A stretch of 64,000 nt of DNA from Desulfofarcimen acetoxidans DSM 771 (GCF_000024205.1 NC_013216.1:2170001-2234000), one strand, 5' to 3'; shown: positions 47,749 to 56,621, counted from the stretch's first letter. A program made the numbers and translations. Notes: a model not told the origin generated them from the letters alone.

Positions 47749-47924
47749 GCTGAGTATTGTCGTCGATCCCCGGTAGTGTAATTTTTCCGGCAGATAGACG
47801 ATATTGTTTTGTGGCCTTTAGACACTAATATATCTAACTTTTAATGATAATGCTAAGTATAATACTTGTTTTAACTGTTTATTTGATGTAGACTTAAAAG
47901 TAGATATTCTAAGGTTTTAGTGGG
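47748..47924 (+). promoter_or_regulatory. CRISPR leader 2
   Basis: Nearly identical to leader 1 over its whole 177 bp, with about a dozen substitutions and small indels mostly in the outer half. The hairpin arms are GTCGTCGATC (47759-47768) and GATAGACGAT (47793-47802), which still pair with one mismatch and one wobble. Confidence 0.9.
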
Positions 47925-49152
47925 GTTTTTAGCCTACCTATGAGGGATTGAAATATTCGTCAAAGCGTGAACCGTCGGCCATTGTACCTTGTTTTTAGCC
48001 TACCTATGAGGGATTGAAATTTTCTTTTATGCTCATTGTATCATAATGATCATTGATAGTTTTTAGCCTACCTATGAGGGATTGAAATCTAATTTCTCAG
48101 GATTCGCTTTCGGTGTAATCATCACGTTTTTAGCCTACCTATGAGGGATTGAAATACTAATTTTGAATAAAGTTTTAATTTAAACTACTTTAGTTTTTAG
48201 CCTACCTATGAGGGATTGAAATATAGTGATATTAAGAGGTTGCGGGAGAAAAATTATAAAGGTTTTTAGCCTACCTATGAGGGATTGAAATAAAAATTTC
48301 CGATTAACTTTAAGACTAATGTAAAAAGTTTTTAGCCTACCTATGAGGGATTGAAATGGTGGATTTTCTTTTCAGATAGAAGGGCTAATAATAGTTTTTA
48401 GCCTACCTATGAGGGATTGAAATCTGGTTTTCCCGGGCGAACGGTGGCTTCTATTTTTGGTTTTTAGCCTACCTATGAGGGATTGAAATTCTTGCTAACT
48501 TGCATCCACTGATTGCCAGTAATCGTTTTTAGCCTACCTATGAGGGATTGAAATATTTTTCCATCCTACTCTCATCCAAGAGAGTAGGAGGTTTTTAGCC
48601 TACCTATGAGGGATTGAAATACTGAATTAAGTAAGAGTGTTTTTAATTTAGGCAGAGTTTTTAGCCTACCTATGAGGGATTGAAATACCAGATGCGGCAG
48701 CACTACTATCAGGGACGGATAAGGTTTTTAGCCTACCTATGAGGGATTGAAATTAAGCAAGTTTGTTCAACTCCTGCCGGAAGAAGTGCAGTTTTTAGCC
48801 TACCTATGAGGGATTGAAATCCCCGGACTATGTAGCAGATATTATCCTTCTTGTGGGTTTTTAGCCTACCTATGAGGGATTGAAATCCTTTAACATGCAA
48901 TTCAAAGATTTGCCTTGCGTAGTTTTTAGCCTACCTATGAGGGATTGAAATGTCTGACTGGTATTCAACGAAGCCATAACCGGGTACGTTTTTAGCCTAC
49001 CTATGAGGGATTGAAATCCTGATCCATACAGCTACACATCCTCCCTAATATTGAAGTTTTTAGCCTACCTATGAGGGATTGAAATTCCCCTTTGTCACCA
49101 CTCTTATAAATGCCAAGTATACGTTTTTAGCCTACCTATAAGGGATTGGTGT
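47925..49152 (+). CRISPR. CRISPR array 2 (19 repeats)
   Basis: Nineteen 30-bp repeats with the same first half as array 1 (GTTTTTAGCCTACC) but ATGAGGGATTGAAAT in the second half, and 18 spacers of 35-39 nt. The last repeat (49123-49152) is degenerate: ATAAGGGATTGGTGT. This marks the trailer end, so the leader is on the left and transcription is plus. One spacer (after repeat 10, near 48555) folds on itself (CTACTCTC..GAGAGTAG). No cas genes nearby. Confidence 0.99.
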
Positions 49153-49352
49153 GAAAATTAATTGGCTGTGGAATACCTACATGCTTAGGTAAACGGTAGA
49201 GGTTCTGTCGACACGGAGATAAGATCAGGTAACTTTAAAAGGTTAAGTGTTTGGTTGACGAGGAAAAAAGGTTTCGGGGTTAAAGAAAGCAATAGCAAAG
49301 CAAGGCCATCCTTCGAGGAAATAACGGGCAACCAAACATAGAAGATAAGAAA
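49153..49352. other. Trailer region of CRISPR array 2, no gene seen
   Basis: 200 bp without a recognisable coding frame, promoter or repeat. It leads into the short copy of the duplicated block. Confidence 0.4.
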
Positions 49353-49498
49353 GGGAGAGAATGGTTGCGCCACAATACCCCGTAAATTATGCTTGAAGCA
49401 TGTAAATTGGTGTTCCTTTTTTTATTATCGTATCCTTTTGAAACTTCTAGAGCTATGAAACATTTTCATTGACGTGTGGGCAAGATCATGCGGGTTTG
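49353..49498 (+). repeat. Duplicated block, short copy
   Basis: Matches the two ends of 41591-41865 but lacks the middle 129 bp, so it looks like an internal deletion derivative. Same orientation as the long copy, 7.8 kb apart. Its end (ATCATGCGGGTTTG) resembles a decayed CRISPR repeat 3' half, as in the long copy. Confidence 0.75.
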
Positions 49499-49562
49499 TC
49501 TTAAAATCCCGTATTTTTTTATACCTACAAAAAATACTAAAACGCCTATAAAATCAAGGATA

Positions 49563-50390
49563 TTATGATTTTATTTGTTTGCTATGATTCTTTTCTTGAA
49601 GCTTCTTCTGAACCTTATTCCATAAATCGTCTTCAATAATAACTAATTCATCAATTCTTGTTTCAGAAATTATCCATTTATCTTTGGGTAAATGAATTAA
49701 TTTGCCGTTTTTTTGTGTAGTCTTTCCCCATGCCGGAAAACCGTTGTAAATAGGGTTCTCCAAAATTCTTAATACCTTATTTTGCCTCCAGCGTCCTTTG
49801 GTAGAATCTTTATAACAAAGGCCATATTTATCCGATAAGACCCTTGTAATAGTGGTTATACTGCAATCATCTGCAAATAACTGAAATATTTCTCTGACTA
49901 TATTAACTAATTCAGGGTTAATCTCGGCTTTTCCATCTAAACGTTTACGATAACCGAAAGTTACACGTCCTCCAAGCAATTGACCTTTAATTGCAGCCAT
50001 TGCCATTCTATCTACAGTAACTTTTGATAAATCTTTTTTTTCTTGTTCAACTTTAGCTTCCATTAATGACATAACAAATTCAGTCAAATTGCCGTCTACA
50101 ACAGTATATACCGATATTCCTTTGCTTGAACATTCAGAAACAAACATAAAGACATCCTTTATGTTTAATGATATAATATCTTTGTTATAGATAAAAATCG
50201 TATCGAAGGAATATTTAACCTCTTTTTGAATTATCGGTAATATTTCATTCACAGGAATTAATCCTGATTTAAAACAATAACCAACAATATTTACTCCAGG
50301 TTTTGAAGTTAAAGCATTTAATAGCTGTACTTGTATCATTTCTGTTCCCTGTTGACCTTCTTCTATTCGAACAAAGACCACAGCTTTCAA
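49563..50390 (-). CDS. Serine-recombinase-family protein lacking the catalytic serine
   Basis: About 275 residues. It opens KAVVFVRIEEGQQGTEMIQV, where large serine recombinases have Y-x-R-V-S-T-x-x-Q; the nucleophilic Ser is replaced by Glu. The resolvase domain is otherwise weak. The recombinase domain is better kept: AAIKGQLLGGRVTFGYRKRL and KGRWRQNKVLRILENPIYNG. The zinc-ribbon and coiled-coil C-terminus of full-size enzymes (about 500 residues) is missing. TTG 50390 behind AGGTGG is preferred to GTG 50402. Probably inactive, or a DNA-binding derivative. It lies back to back with the spoIVB remnant and spo0A. Confidence 0.75.
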   Translation of the reverse strand: MKAVVFVRIEEGQQGTEMIQVQLLNALTSKPGVNIVGYCFKSGLIPVNEILPIIQKEVKYSFDTIFIYNKDIISLNIKDVFMFVSECSSKGISVYTVVDGNLTEFVMSLMEAKVEQEKKDLSKVTVDRMAMAAIKGQLLGGRVTFGYRKRLDGKAEINPELVNIVREIFQLFADDCSITTITRVLSDKYGLCYKDSTKGRWRQNKVLRILENPIYNGFPAWGKTTQKNGKLIHLPKDKWIISETRIDELVIIEDDLWNKVQKKLQEKNHSKQIKS

Positions 50391-50570
50391 TATTCTCACC
50401 ACCTAATTCCTTGTATAAGCGGTATATCCGTATTATAGGTATTCCCGATTATTCAATTCTGTATACAATAAAGATATTTTTTATCTGAGATAGCTGGTTT
50501 TATTGGGTTTATAACTGTCATTTTTTTGTTTCTCCTCACTTATTCCATATTGTAAGAGCGGTAATAACAT

Positions 50571-50726
50571 TATTTAGTCCCTCAAAAGCAGGTATGGATC
50601 TTTGCGATAACCCATGTCTTTGTAAATGATCCGACCAGAGGATATGGAGTCCTAGCAGAATGGATGTTAAAAGATGCCGAACTAATTCCGGACAGTGAAA
50701 AAGAGGGCGGTTTAAAGGCAAGTTAA
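50571..50726 (+). pseudogene. spoIVB: SpoIVB (S55 signalling protease), C-terminal remnant
   Basis: The frame ending at TAA 50726 reads [20 protein letters not shown] then [19 protein letters not shown] and LKAS. SpoIVB of Bacillus ends with the very similar [14 protein letters not shown]-x-IEWML block, and spoIVB normally stands directly before spo0A, as here. Just upstream, AGTCCCTCAAAAGCAGG would fit the conserved GxSGSP-x-x-Q-x-G region but is out of frame. The rest of the gene (PDZ and protease core) is absent. SpoIVB is the forespore protease that triggers sigma-K activation in sporulation. Confidence 0.75.
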
Positions 50727-50797
50727 GAAGAAGTTTTATACGTCTGGTTGTAAATAAAAAGAAATATTACCATTATTTAAATTTTATTTGTAATTAA

Positions 50798-50827
50798 GCA
50801 GGAGTTTGTAGGCTAGCCGTCGAATAA
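50798..50827 (+). promoter_or_regulatory. Sigma-H-type promoter of spo0A
   Basis: -35 GCAGGAGTT (50798-50806), a 12-bp spacer, -10 GTCGAATAA (50819-50827). Consensus RnAGGAwWW-N11/12-RnnGAATww is matched except one position. The -10 overlaps GTCGAA, one base from a Spo0A box (TGTCGAA), so autoregulation is possible. Bacillus spo0A also has a sigma-H promoter. Confidence 0.75.
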
Positions 50828-50870
50828 TTTTGGATATAAATACCTTATATAAAAAATCTGGGGGTGTATA

Positions 50871-51647
50871 GTGATTATGATGAGAAAGGCCATAAAGCTT
50901 CTAATAGCAGATGATAATAGGGAATTTTGTGAACTAATGAAAGATTTTTTTAGTAAACAAGATGACCTGGAAATTTGCGGAATTGCGTACAATGGTTTAG
51001 AAGCAATTGATATCATTAAAGAACATAAACCAGATATTGCAATTTTGGATATTATCATGCCTCATTTAGATGGCATAGGCGTATTAGAAAAACTAGCTTC
51101 CGGTATTGTATCCAAGCGACCAAAAGTAATCATGCTCACTGCTTTTGGACAGGAGTCTGTTACACAAAGAGCAGTTGAATTGGGAGCAGATTATTATGTG
51201 CTTAAACCTTTTGATTTTTCCGTGCTGGCTACCAGAGTGAGGCAGTTATCCGATGGTATTACTGTAAATCAATATATTTCTGTGTCCAAGCCTAAAAATC
51301 TTGATGTAGCAGTAACCAATATTATTCATGAAATGGGAGTACCTGCTCATATTAAAGGATATCATTACCTTCGCGATGCAATTTTAATGGTAATTAATGA
51401 GGTTAACCTGCTGGGTGCGGTAACTAAAGAACTCTATCCAATGATTGCTGAAAAATACCATACTACTCCAAGCAGGGTTGAAAGAGCTATCCGCCATGCC
51501 ATAGAGCTGGCTTGGGATCGTGGGAATGTAGAAATGATGACCAAATATTTCGGGTATACCATTAATCTGGACAGAGGTAAACCGACTAATTCAGAATTCA
51601 TAGCTATGGTAGCGGATAAGTTGAGAATTGAAGCTAAAGTGAGTTGA
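50871..51647 (+). CDS. spo0A: Sporulation master regulator Spo0A
   Basis: A 258-residue response regulator. Receiver domain: [18 protein letters not shown] (acidic pair), [14 protein letters not shown] (phosphorylated Asp), [10 protein letters not shown] (Thr/Ser switch), YYVLKPFDF (Lys). The C-terminal Spo0A effector domain includes [20 protein letters not shown] and the recognition helix region [20 protein letters not shown]. Phosphorylated Spo0A turns on early sporulation genes. Start is GTG 50871 (GGGGGTG upstream) or ATG 50877/50880. Intact, although the usual upstream neighbour spoIVB is destroyed. Confidence 0.98.
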   Translation: MIMMRKAIKLLIADDNREFCELMKDFFSKQDDLEICGIAYNGLEAIDIIKEHKPDIAILDIIMPHLDGIGVLEKLASGIVSKRPKVIMLTAFGQESVTQRAVELGADYYVLKPFDFSVLATRVRQLSDGITVNQYISVSKPKNLDVAVTNIIHEMGVPAHIKGYHYLRDAILMVINEVNLLGAVTKELYPMIAEKYHTTPSRVERAIRHAIELAWDRGNVEMMTKYFGYTINLDRGKPTNSEFIAMVADKLRIEAKVS

Positions 51648-51656
51648 TAAAGACAA

Positions 51657-51700
51657 AAAACACCTACAGTATAGTTGCCCTAGACTGTAGGTGTTTTTAT
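51657..51700 (+). terminator. Terminator of spo0A
   Basis: A 14-bp perfect stem, AAAACACCTACAGT and ACTGTAGGTGTTTT, followed by T residues. Confidence 0.92.
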
Positions 51701-51848
51701 TTTATGGGGCAAAAATTTGGTCAGTATTTATCAATGAAATAATATTAGGAAGTTTGAGTAACTACTGTATAATTACACAAATTATCTTGACTCCTATTAT
51801 TGAATTGATGTAGAATGATTAAATGAAATAATATCGGGGGCTGCCTAA

Positions 51849-52970
51849 ATGTATTATAAAGGTATAGCTAGGATTGATAAAAGAACTAAAAATTTAGTTA
51901 AACGCCTAATATCATCCGATATTGCTATAATTGATCACAAAGATCTTGACGAAGTGGCTGCCCAATCTCTTTTGGAAACAAAGGTACGTATTGTAGTTAA
52001 TGCCTCACACTCATTAAGTGAGGATTATCCTAATCCAGGTCCGCTTGTCCTGGTAGGTTCCGGCGTGCATTTAATTGATAATGCAGGTAAAGAAATCATG
52101 TCAGCCATTTCTGAAGGACAGGAAATTGAAATTGTTGAGAACCGGATATTGCTAAACGGGGAGCTAATTGCTGAGGGTAAGTTATTAAGTATAGATTATA
52201 TAAAAGAAAAAATGTTAGAAACACAAAAACATATTAACAGAGTGTTGTCAAAGTTTGTACAAAACACACTTGAATATGCGCAAAATGAAGTAGGTATGAT
52301 TCTTGGTGAAGTTGAAGTACCTGAGACCAGAACGGTTTTTAAAAATAAGCATACACTGATTGTTGTTAGAGGGAAAAACTATAAAGAAGATTTAAATGCC
52401 ATAACATCTTATATTAATGAAGTTAAGCCTGTTCTGGTAGCGGTTGACGGCGGGGCAGATGCTTTAATGGAATTTGGTTATCAACCTGATGTAATTATTG
52501 GTGATATGGATAGTATCAGTGACAAAATGCTGCGATGCGGGGCTGAATTAATAGTACATGCCTACCCTAACGGCAAGGCGCCCGGTTTAGAGAGATTAAA
52601 TGAATTGGGTTTGTCTGCCTTGGTTTTTCCTGCTCCTGGAACCAGTGAAGATATAGCCATGCTTTTAGCTTATGAAAAAGGTACTGATTTAATAGTAGCG
52701 GTAGGAACACATTCCAACATGTATGATTTTTTAGAAAAAGGACGAAAAGGAATGTCCAGCACATTTCTTGTTAGATTAAAGGTCGGTTCTGTATTAGTTG
52801 ATGCCAAAGGTGTCAGCCAGCTTTATAAAAGTAATATTAAGGTTCGCTATTTAGCGCAGATTATTCTGGCTGCACTGCTGCCATTTACTATTGTTCTGGT
52901 AATTTCTCCTACCACAAGAGAATTACTGCGTTTATTATATATTCAGTTCCGGCTAATATTGGGGATATAA
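51849..52970 (+). CDS. steA: SteA-like protein (thiamine-pyrophosphokinase-like fold, envelope/cell-division factor)
   Basis: A 373-residue protein. The middle has the TPK-like signature VLVAVDGGADALMEFGYQPD, VIIGDMDSISD. It ends in a membrane helix (IILAALLPFTIVLVISPT). In actinobacteria SteA is paired with SteB and acts at the division septum. It is followed here by a SteB/MctB-like gene at 16 bp, the same pairing. The role is inferred from family. ATG 51849 stands behind a weak site (TCGGGGG). It is the first gene of a run that continues through two sugar transferases. Confidence 0.85.
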   Translation: MYYKGIARIDKRTKNLVKRLISSDIAIIDHKDLDEVAAQSLLETKVRIVVNASHSLSEDYPNPGPLVLVGSGVHLIDNAGKEIMSAISEGQEIEIVENRILLNGELIAEGKLLSIDYIKEKMLETQKHINRVLSKFVQNTLEYAQNEVGMILGEVEVPETRTVFKNKHTLIVVRGKNYKEDLNAITSYINEVKPVLVAVDGGADALMEFGYQPDVIIGDMDSISDKMLRCGAELIVHAYPNGKAPGLERLNELGLSALVFPAPGTSEDIAMLLAYEKGTDLIVAVGTHSNMYDFLEKGRKGMSSTFLVRLKVGSVLVDAKGVSQLYKSNIKVRYLAQIILAALLPFTIVLVISPTTRELLRLLYIQFRLILGI

Positions 52971-52986
52971 CAGGGGGAGAACCCAA

Positions 52987-53877
52987 GTGATTATAGATTT
53001 CAAATATCATATTGCTTCTCTGGTAGCGGTTTTTTTAGCTCTGGGAATCGGTATTTTAATAGGCAGTACAATGTTAGGCAGCAATAGCATAGTGGAAACC
53101 CAAAAACAGTTAACAAACAATTTGAACCAGCAGATGCAGGTGCTCAGGGAACAGAATAAAGCGGTTGAAATGAGATCTAATAACCTGGAAACCAACAATC
53201 ATATATTGAATGAGTTTGGAGAAAATGTCCTGCCTGTTTTGGTGGAAAATCGTCTGTTGGGTCAAAAAATAGCCATTATACAAACCAACAACCTTGCCTT
53301 GCCTAACAATCTTAAAACAGTGTTGCAGACTGCCGGGGCTAAAATAAATTCTGTGACTAATATTATGGATGATTTTGATATTTCTGATGATAAACTATTA
53401 CCTGATACTTTAAATATAACACCGGATGAAGATCGCCATAATATCGTACAATCGCTCAGTCAGGCGGTGGCACAAGGCATATTGCTTGGGCAAAATACTG
53501 ATGTAATTAACAGCTTAGTAGAAAAAGGATTTATAAAAATTGAGGGAACATACGGTTTACCGGTTAATGCTGTGATAATCATCGGTGGCAGTAAGGATAA
53601 TCAGACGGTTAAACTAGCTGATATAGATTTTCCTATCATTAAATATTTTTCTGACAGTAATATCAATATTTATGGTGTGGAAGAATCAGATATTGTATAC
53701 TCTTATATGAAGGATTATCAAAAAAAGAATATTACAACTGTAGATAATATAAATACTATACCGGGACAGCTTGCCCTGGTGCTGGCTATGCAGGGTCGCC
53801 CTGGTAATTACGGGATAAAAGAAACTGCTAAAAGCTTATTACCCCCCTTAGGAGTTGCCGAAAATGCAGCTAAATAA
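52987..53877 (+). CDS. steB: SteB/MctB-family membrane protein ('copper transporter')
   Basis: A 296-residue protein with one N-terminal membrane helix (SLVAVFLALGIGILIGSTML), a coiled coil (about 30-75), and an extracytoplasmic alpha/beta domain. The opening MIIDFKYHIASLVAVFLALG is diagnostic of the MctB family. The copper role comes from the mycobacterial member; the location beside steA argues for the SteA-SteB cell-envelope complex instead. GTG 52987 behind GGGGGAG. The last 14 bp overlap the next gene. Confidence 0.87.
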   Translation: MIIDFKYHIASLVAVFLALGIGILIGSTMLGSNSIVETQKQLTNNLNQQMQVLREQNKAVEMRSNNLETNNHILNEFGENVLPVLVENRLLGQKIAIIQTNNLALPNNLKTVLQTAGAKINSVTNIMDDFDISDDKLLPDTLNITPDEDRHNIVQSLSQAVAQGILLGQNTDVINSLVEKGFIKIEGTYGLPVNAVIIIGGSKDNQTVKLADIDFPIIKYFSDSNINIYGVEESDIVYSYMKDYQKKNITTVDNINTIPGQLALVLAMQGRPGNYGIKETAKSLLPPLGVAENAAK

Positions 53878-54556
53878 AAAAGTTTCTGTTTTAATACCTG
53901 CTTATAACGAGGATAGGTTTATAACTGCAACTCTGCAGGCTGTCAAGTCTATACCGGAAGTAGACAAAATAGTAGTTGTGGATGACGGCTCTCAGGATAT
54001 GACCGTAGAACTTGCGCGTGCTGAAGGAGTAACTTTAATAGTTTCTGAACAAAATGCCGGTAAAGGCGGGGCGCTTAATTTAGGGGCTGAGTTGGTTAAA
54101 AATGATGATATTATTGTTTTGCTGGATGCTGATTTAGGCCTAACGGCGGCAGAAGCCAGAAAACTGGTTTTGCCGGTATTGGCTAACCAGGCTGACATGA
54201 CAATTGCTCAATTTCCCCGAATAAAGCATAAGGGAGGCTTCGGGCTGGTCAAGGGGCTTGCTCACAAAGGTATTAAATATTTTACTCGTTTAGAGATGCA
54301 GTCCCCTCTATCCGGGCAGCGGGCAATGACTAAAGATGTATTCAACAAGATATTACCCTTTGCTTCGGGTTATGGTGTGGAGGTGGCTCTAACTATAAAT
54401 GTGGCCCGTATGGGCTACAAGGTCATGGAGGTGCCTGTACAAATGACACATGATTTGACAGGCAGAAATTGGAAAGGTTTTGTACATAGAGGCAAACAAT
54501 TTAAAGACGTTTTAAAAGAACTGTTCTTTTTGTATTTTAAGAAGATAAGTAATTAA
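53864..54556 (+). CDS. Family 2 glycosyltransferase (dolichyl-phosphate-mannose-synthase-like)
   Basis: A 230-residue GT-A enzyme: VSVLIPAYNEDRFITATLQA, VVDDGSQDMT, then DIIVLLDADLGLTAAEA with the DxD metal site. It has no membrane helices of its own. The ATG at 53864 has TAGGAG 9 nt upstream and is preferred to TTG 53855. It probably adds a sugar to a lipid carrier, working with the MraY-like phosphosugar transferase next door. Confidence 0.88.
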   Translation: MQLNKKVSVLIPAYNEDRFITATLQAVKSIPEVDKIVVVDDGSQDMTVELARAEGVTLIVSEQNAGKGGALNLGAELVKNDDIIVLLDADLGLTAAEARKLVLPVLANQADMTIAQFPRIKHKGGFGLVKGLAHKGIKYFTRLEMQSPLSGQRAMTKDVFNKILPFASGYGVEVALTINVARMGYKVMEVPVQMTHDLTGRNWKGFVHRGKQFKDVLKELFFLYFKKISN

Positions 54557-54583
54557 TTTACAATTGTCTTGAGGTGTTTTGTA

Positions 54584-55453
54584 ATGGCACATCTATTAGA
54601 AACAAAATGCCTTTTTTTGTTCCTAAATTTTTTGATCGGTTATATCATTACACTGGTTTTAATAAAACCTATAATTAATATGATTTCAACTGCCAACTTT
54701 GTACGTCCCAATTTTCGTGGTGAGAATATTCCTGTAGGTGTGGGAATTATTTTTTTAATCAGCTCATCTTTTGTCATTACTCTTAATCTTCTTTTTTTAA
54801 ACATAGTACCTCATAATTTAACATTTCTAACTGCCGAAGAGGGATTCAGGTATGTAATTTTTCTAGCCGGTATAGCTTCTATAACCTGTCTGGGCTTAAT
54901 TGATGATAACTGGGGTTCCCGTGATACAACGGGACTGAAAGGTCATTTGCTTTCCTTGTTTAGAGGCAAAATCACAACAGGCGGCTTAAAAGCTATGGGA
55001 GGAGGCTTTATCTCCCTGATTATAAGTTTGTTGCCGGGACAAAATGATCATATAATATTAAACACGCTTATACTGGGTTTATCTATAAATGCTATAAATC
55101 TTTTGGATTTGCGTCCTGGCAGAGCGGGCAAAGGTTTTTTATTGGGTGCTCTGCTGCTGGCTGCTTACGGGCAGGCAAGAACTGATATGCTGTTTGTATA
55201 TATTTTTTTGGGTTTAATTCTGGCCTATTTGCCATATGATTTAAAGGCTAAAGTTATGATGGGTGACAGTGGTTCCAATGCACTGGGGATAACTTTGGGT
55301 CTAACTGCCGTTTGGCTGTTGTCCTGGCAATTGAAAATTTACTTGCTGACAGGTCTTATTGTATTGCATTTGTTAACTGAGAAGTATTCTTTAACTAAAA
55401 TCATTGAGAAGAATATAGTGTTAAATTATTTAGATCGCCTGGGGCGTAATTAA
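54584..55453 (+). CDS. MraY/WecA-like phosphoglycosyl transferase family protein
   Basis: A 289-residue polytopic membrane protein (about nine helices). Landmarks are RPNFRGENIPVGVGII, LGLIDDNWGSRDTTGLKGHL (the DD motif), INAINLLDLRPGRAGKGFLL, and MMGDSGSNALGITLGL, all as in UDP-sugar:polyprenyl-phosphate transferases. It is shorter than MraY, and the usual histidine-rich loop is not seen, so the donor is uncertain. ATG 54584 behind GAGGTG is preferred to TTG 54569. Confidence 0.85.
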   Translation: MAHLLETKCLFLFLNFLIGYIITLVLIKPIINMISTANFVRPNFRGENIPVGVGIIFLISSSFVITLNLLFLNIVPHNLTFLTAEEGFRYVIFLAGIASITCLGLIDDNWGSRDTTGLKGHLLSLFRGKITTGGLKAMGGGFISLIISLLPGQNDHIILNTLILGLSINAINLLDLRPGRAGKGFLLGALLLAAYGQARTDMLFVYIFLGLILAYLPYDLKAKVMMGDSGSNALGITLGLTAVWLLSWQLKIYLLTGLIVLHLLTEKYSLTKIIEKNIVLNYLDRLGRN

Positions 55454-55467
55454 GGAAGGTGATATTT

Positions 55468-56595
55468 TTGGTTAACAGAGATCGTTTGATTAACGAGTTT
55501 TTGCAAATGGTGCAAATCGATAGCTTATCAGGCCGGGAAAGACAAATCGCTGACTATTTGAAGGATAAATTAATTTCCCTGGGATTAAGTGTGACAGAGG
55601 ATGCAGCCGGGGAAAAAGCCGGCGGCAATGCCGGCAATATAATTGCTAAAATCCCGGCCAACAACAGCAGTGCCCCTGTTATTATGCTTTGTTCTCACAT
55701 GGATACTGTCGAACCAGGTATAGGAGTAAAGCCTGTTATTAAAGATAATTTCATCTGCTCCCAGAGTGATACCGTCTTAGGTTCGGATGATAAGGCCGGT
55801 ATTGCTGCTATTTTAGAAGCAATCAGGCAGGTTAAAGAGAACGATGTTCCTCACGGGGGTATTGAAGTCGTCTTTACTATTTGGGAGGAAGGCGGGCTTT
55901 TTGGTGCCAAGTATTTGGATTACAGTCTGCTGGAGGCAAAAATAGGGTATGTGCTGGACAGCGACGGGACTCCCGGCACCATTATTACCAGGGCACCCTC
56001 TCAGGATAAGATTTATGCTGAAATCCACGGGCGTGCAGCGCATGCAGGTATAAACCCGGAAGATGGTATTAATGCTATACTGGTGGCGGCTAATGCTATA
56101 GCCGGGCTTAATTTGGGCCGGATTGACGAAGAGACTACCTGTAATATAGGTGTGATTTGCGGTGGTAAAGCAACTAACATTGTTCCTGATTTAGTGAAAA
56201 TTGAAGGAGAAACCAGAAGTCTTGATGTCTCAAAAAGACAGGCGCAAAATAAGGTTATTTGCCGTGCTATAGAGCAGGCGGCTGAAAGATTTGATACAAA
56301 AGCGGACATTAACGTAGAGCCTGAGTATACCAGCTTTAATCTGTCTGAAGATAGCCTGTCAGTAAAGATTGCGATAAAAGCCGCACAAAACCTGGGTTTA
56401 ACCCCGCGCTTGGAAAAAACAGGCGGCGGCAGTGATGCCAATGTATTTAATAATATGGGTATTGAGACAGCTAATCTTGGTATTGGAATGCGTAAAGTAC
56501 ATACTAAAGAAGAATATATAGCAATTGAAGATCTGATTAACAATGCCAGGTATGTAGTGGAAATAATCAAAACAGCCGGTGAATTAAGTTTATAA
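55468..56595 (+). CDS. M20-family metallopeptidase (tripeptidase/YqjE-like)
   Basis: A 375-residue zinc peptidase. MLCSHMDTVEPG and TVLGSDDKAGIAAILEA hold the first metal ligands and bridging Asp, TIWEEGGLFGAKYLD the catalytic Glu, and VLDSDG the third site. GRAAHAGINPEDGINAI belongs to the dimerisation lid, and TGGGSDANVFNNMGI closes the site. PepT-like peptidases release N-terminal residues from tripeptides. Start TTG 55468 has AAGGAAGGTGA at good distance; GTG 55459 is too close to it. In line with the envelope genes upstream. Confidence 0.88.
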   Translation: MVNRDRLINEFLQMVQIDSLSGRERQIADYLKDKLISLGLSVTEDAAGEKAGGNAGNIIAKIPANNSSAPVIMLCSHMDTVEPGIGVKPVIKDNFICSQSDTVLGSDDKAGIAAILEAIRQVKENDVPHGGIEVVFTIWEEGGLFGAKYLDYSLLEAKIGYVLDSDGTPGTIITRAPSQDKIYAEIHGRAAHAGINPEDGINAILVAANAIAGLNLGRIDEETTCNIGVICGGKATNIVPDLVKIEGETRSLDVSKRQAQNKVICRAIEQAAERFDTKADINVEPEYTSFNLSEDSLSVKIAIKAAQNLGLTPRLEKTGGGSDANVFNNMGIETANLGIGMRKVHTKEEYIAIEDLINNARYVVEIIKTAGELSL

Positions 56596-56621
56596 TTTTT
56601 ATTTTTTGAGGTGTTGATACT

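Noticed and set aside
47631-47825. Minus-strand ORF across the transposase remnant and leader 2 as one gene
   Set aside because: Its N-terminal third is translated CRISPR leader. Only the part left of 47748 resembles a transposase.
50536-50721. Minus-strand ORF of 61 codons before spo0A
   Set aside because: The opposite strand carries the SpoIVB remnant with clear homology, so this is its shadow.
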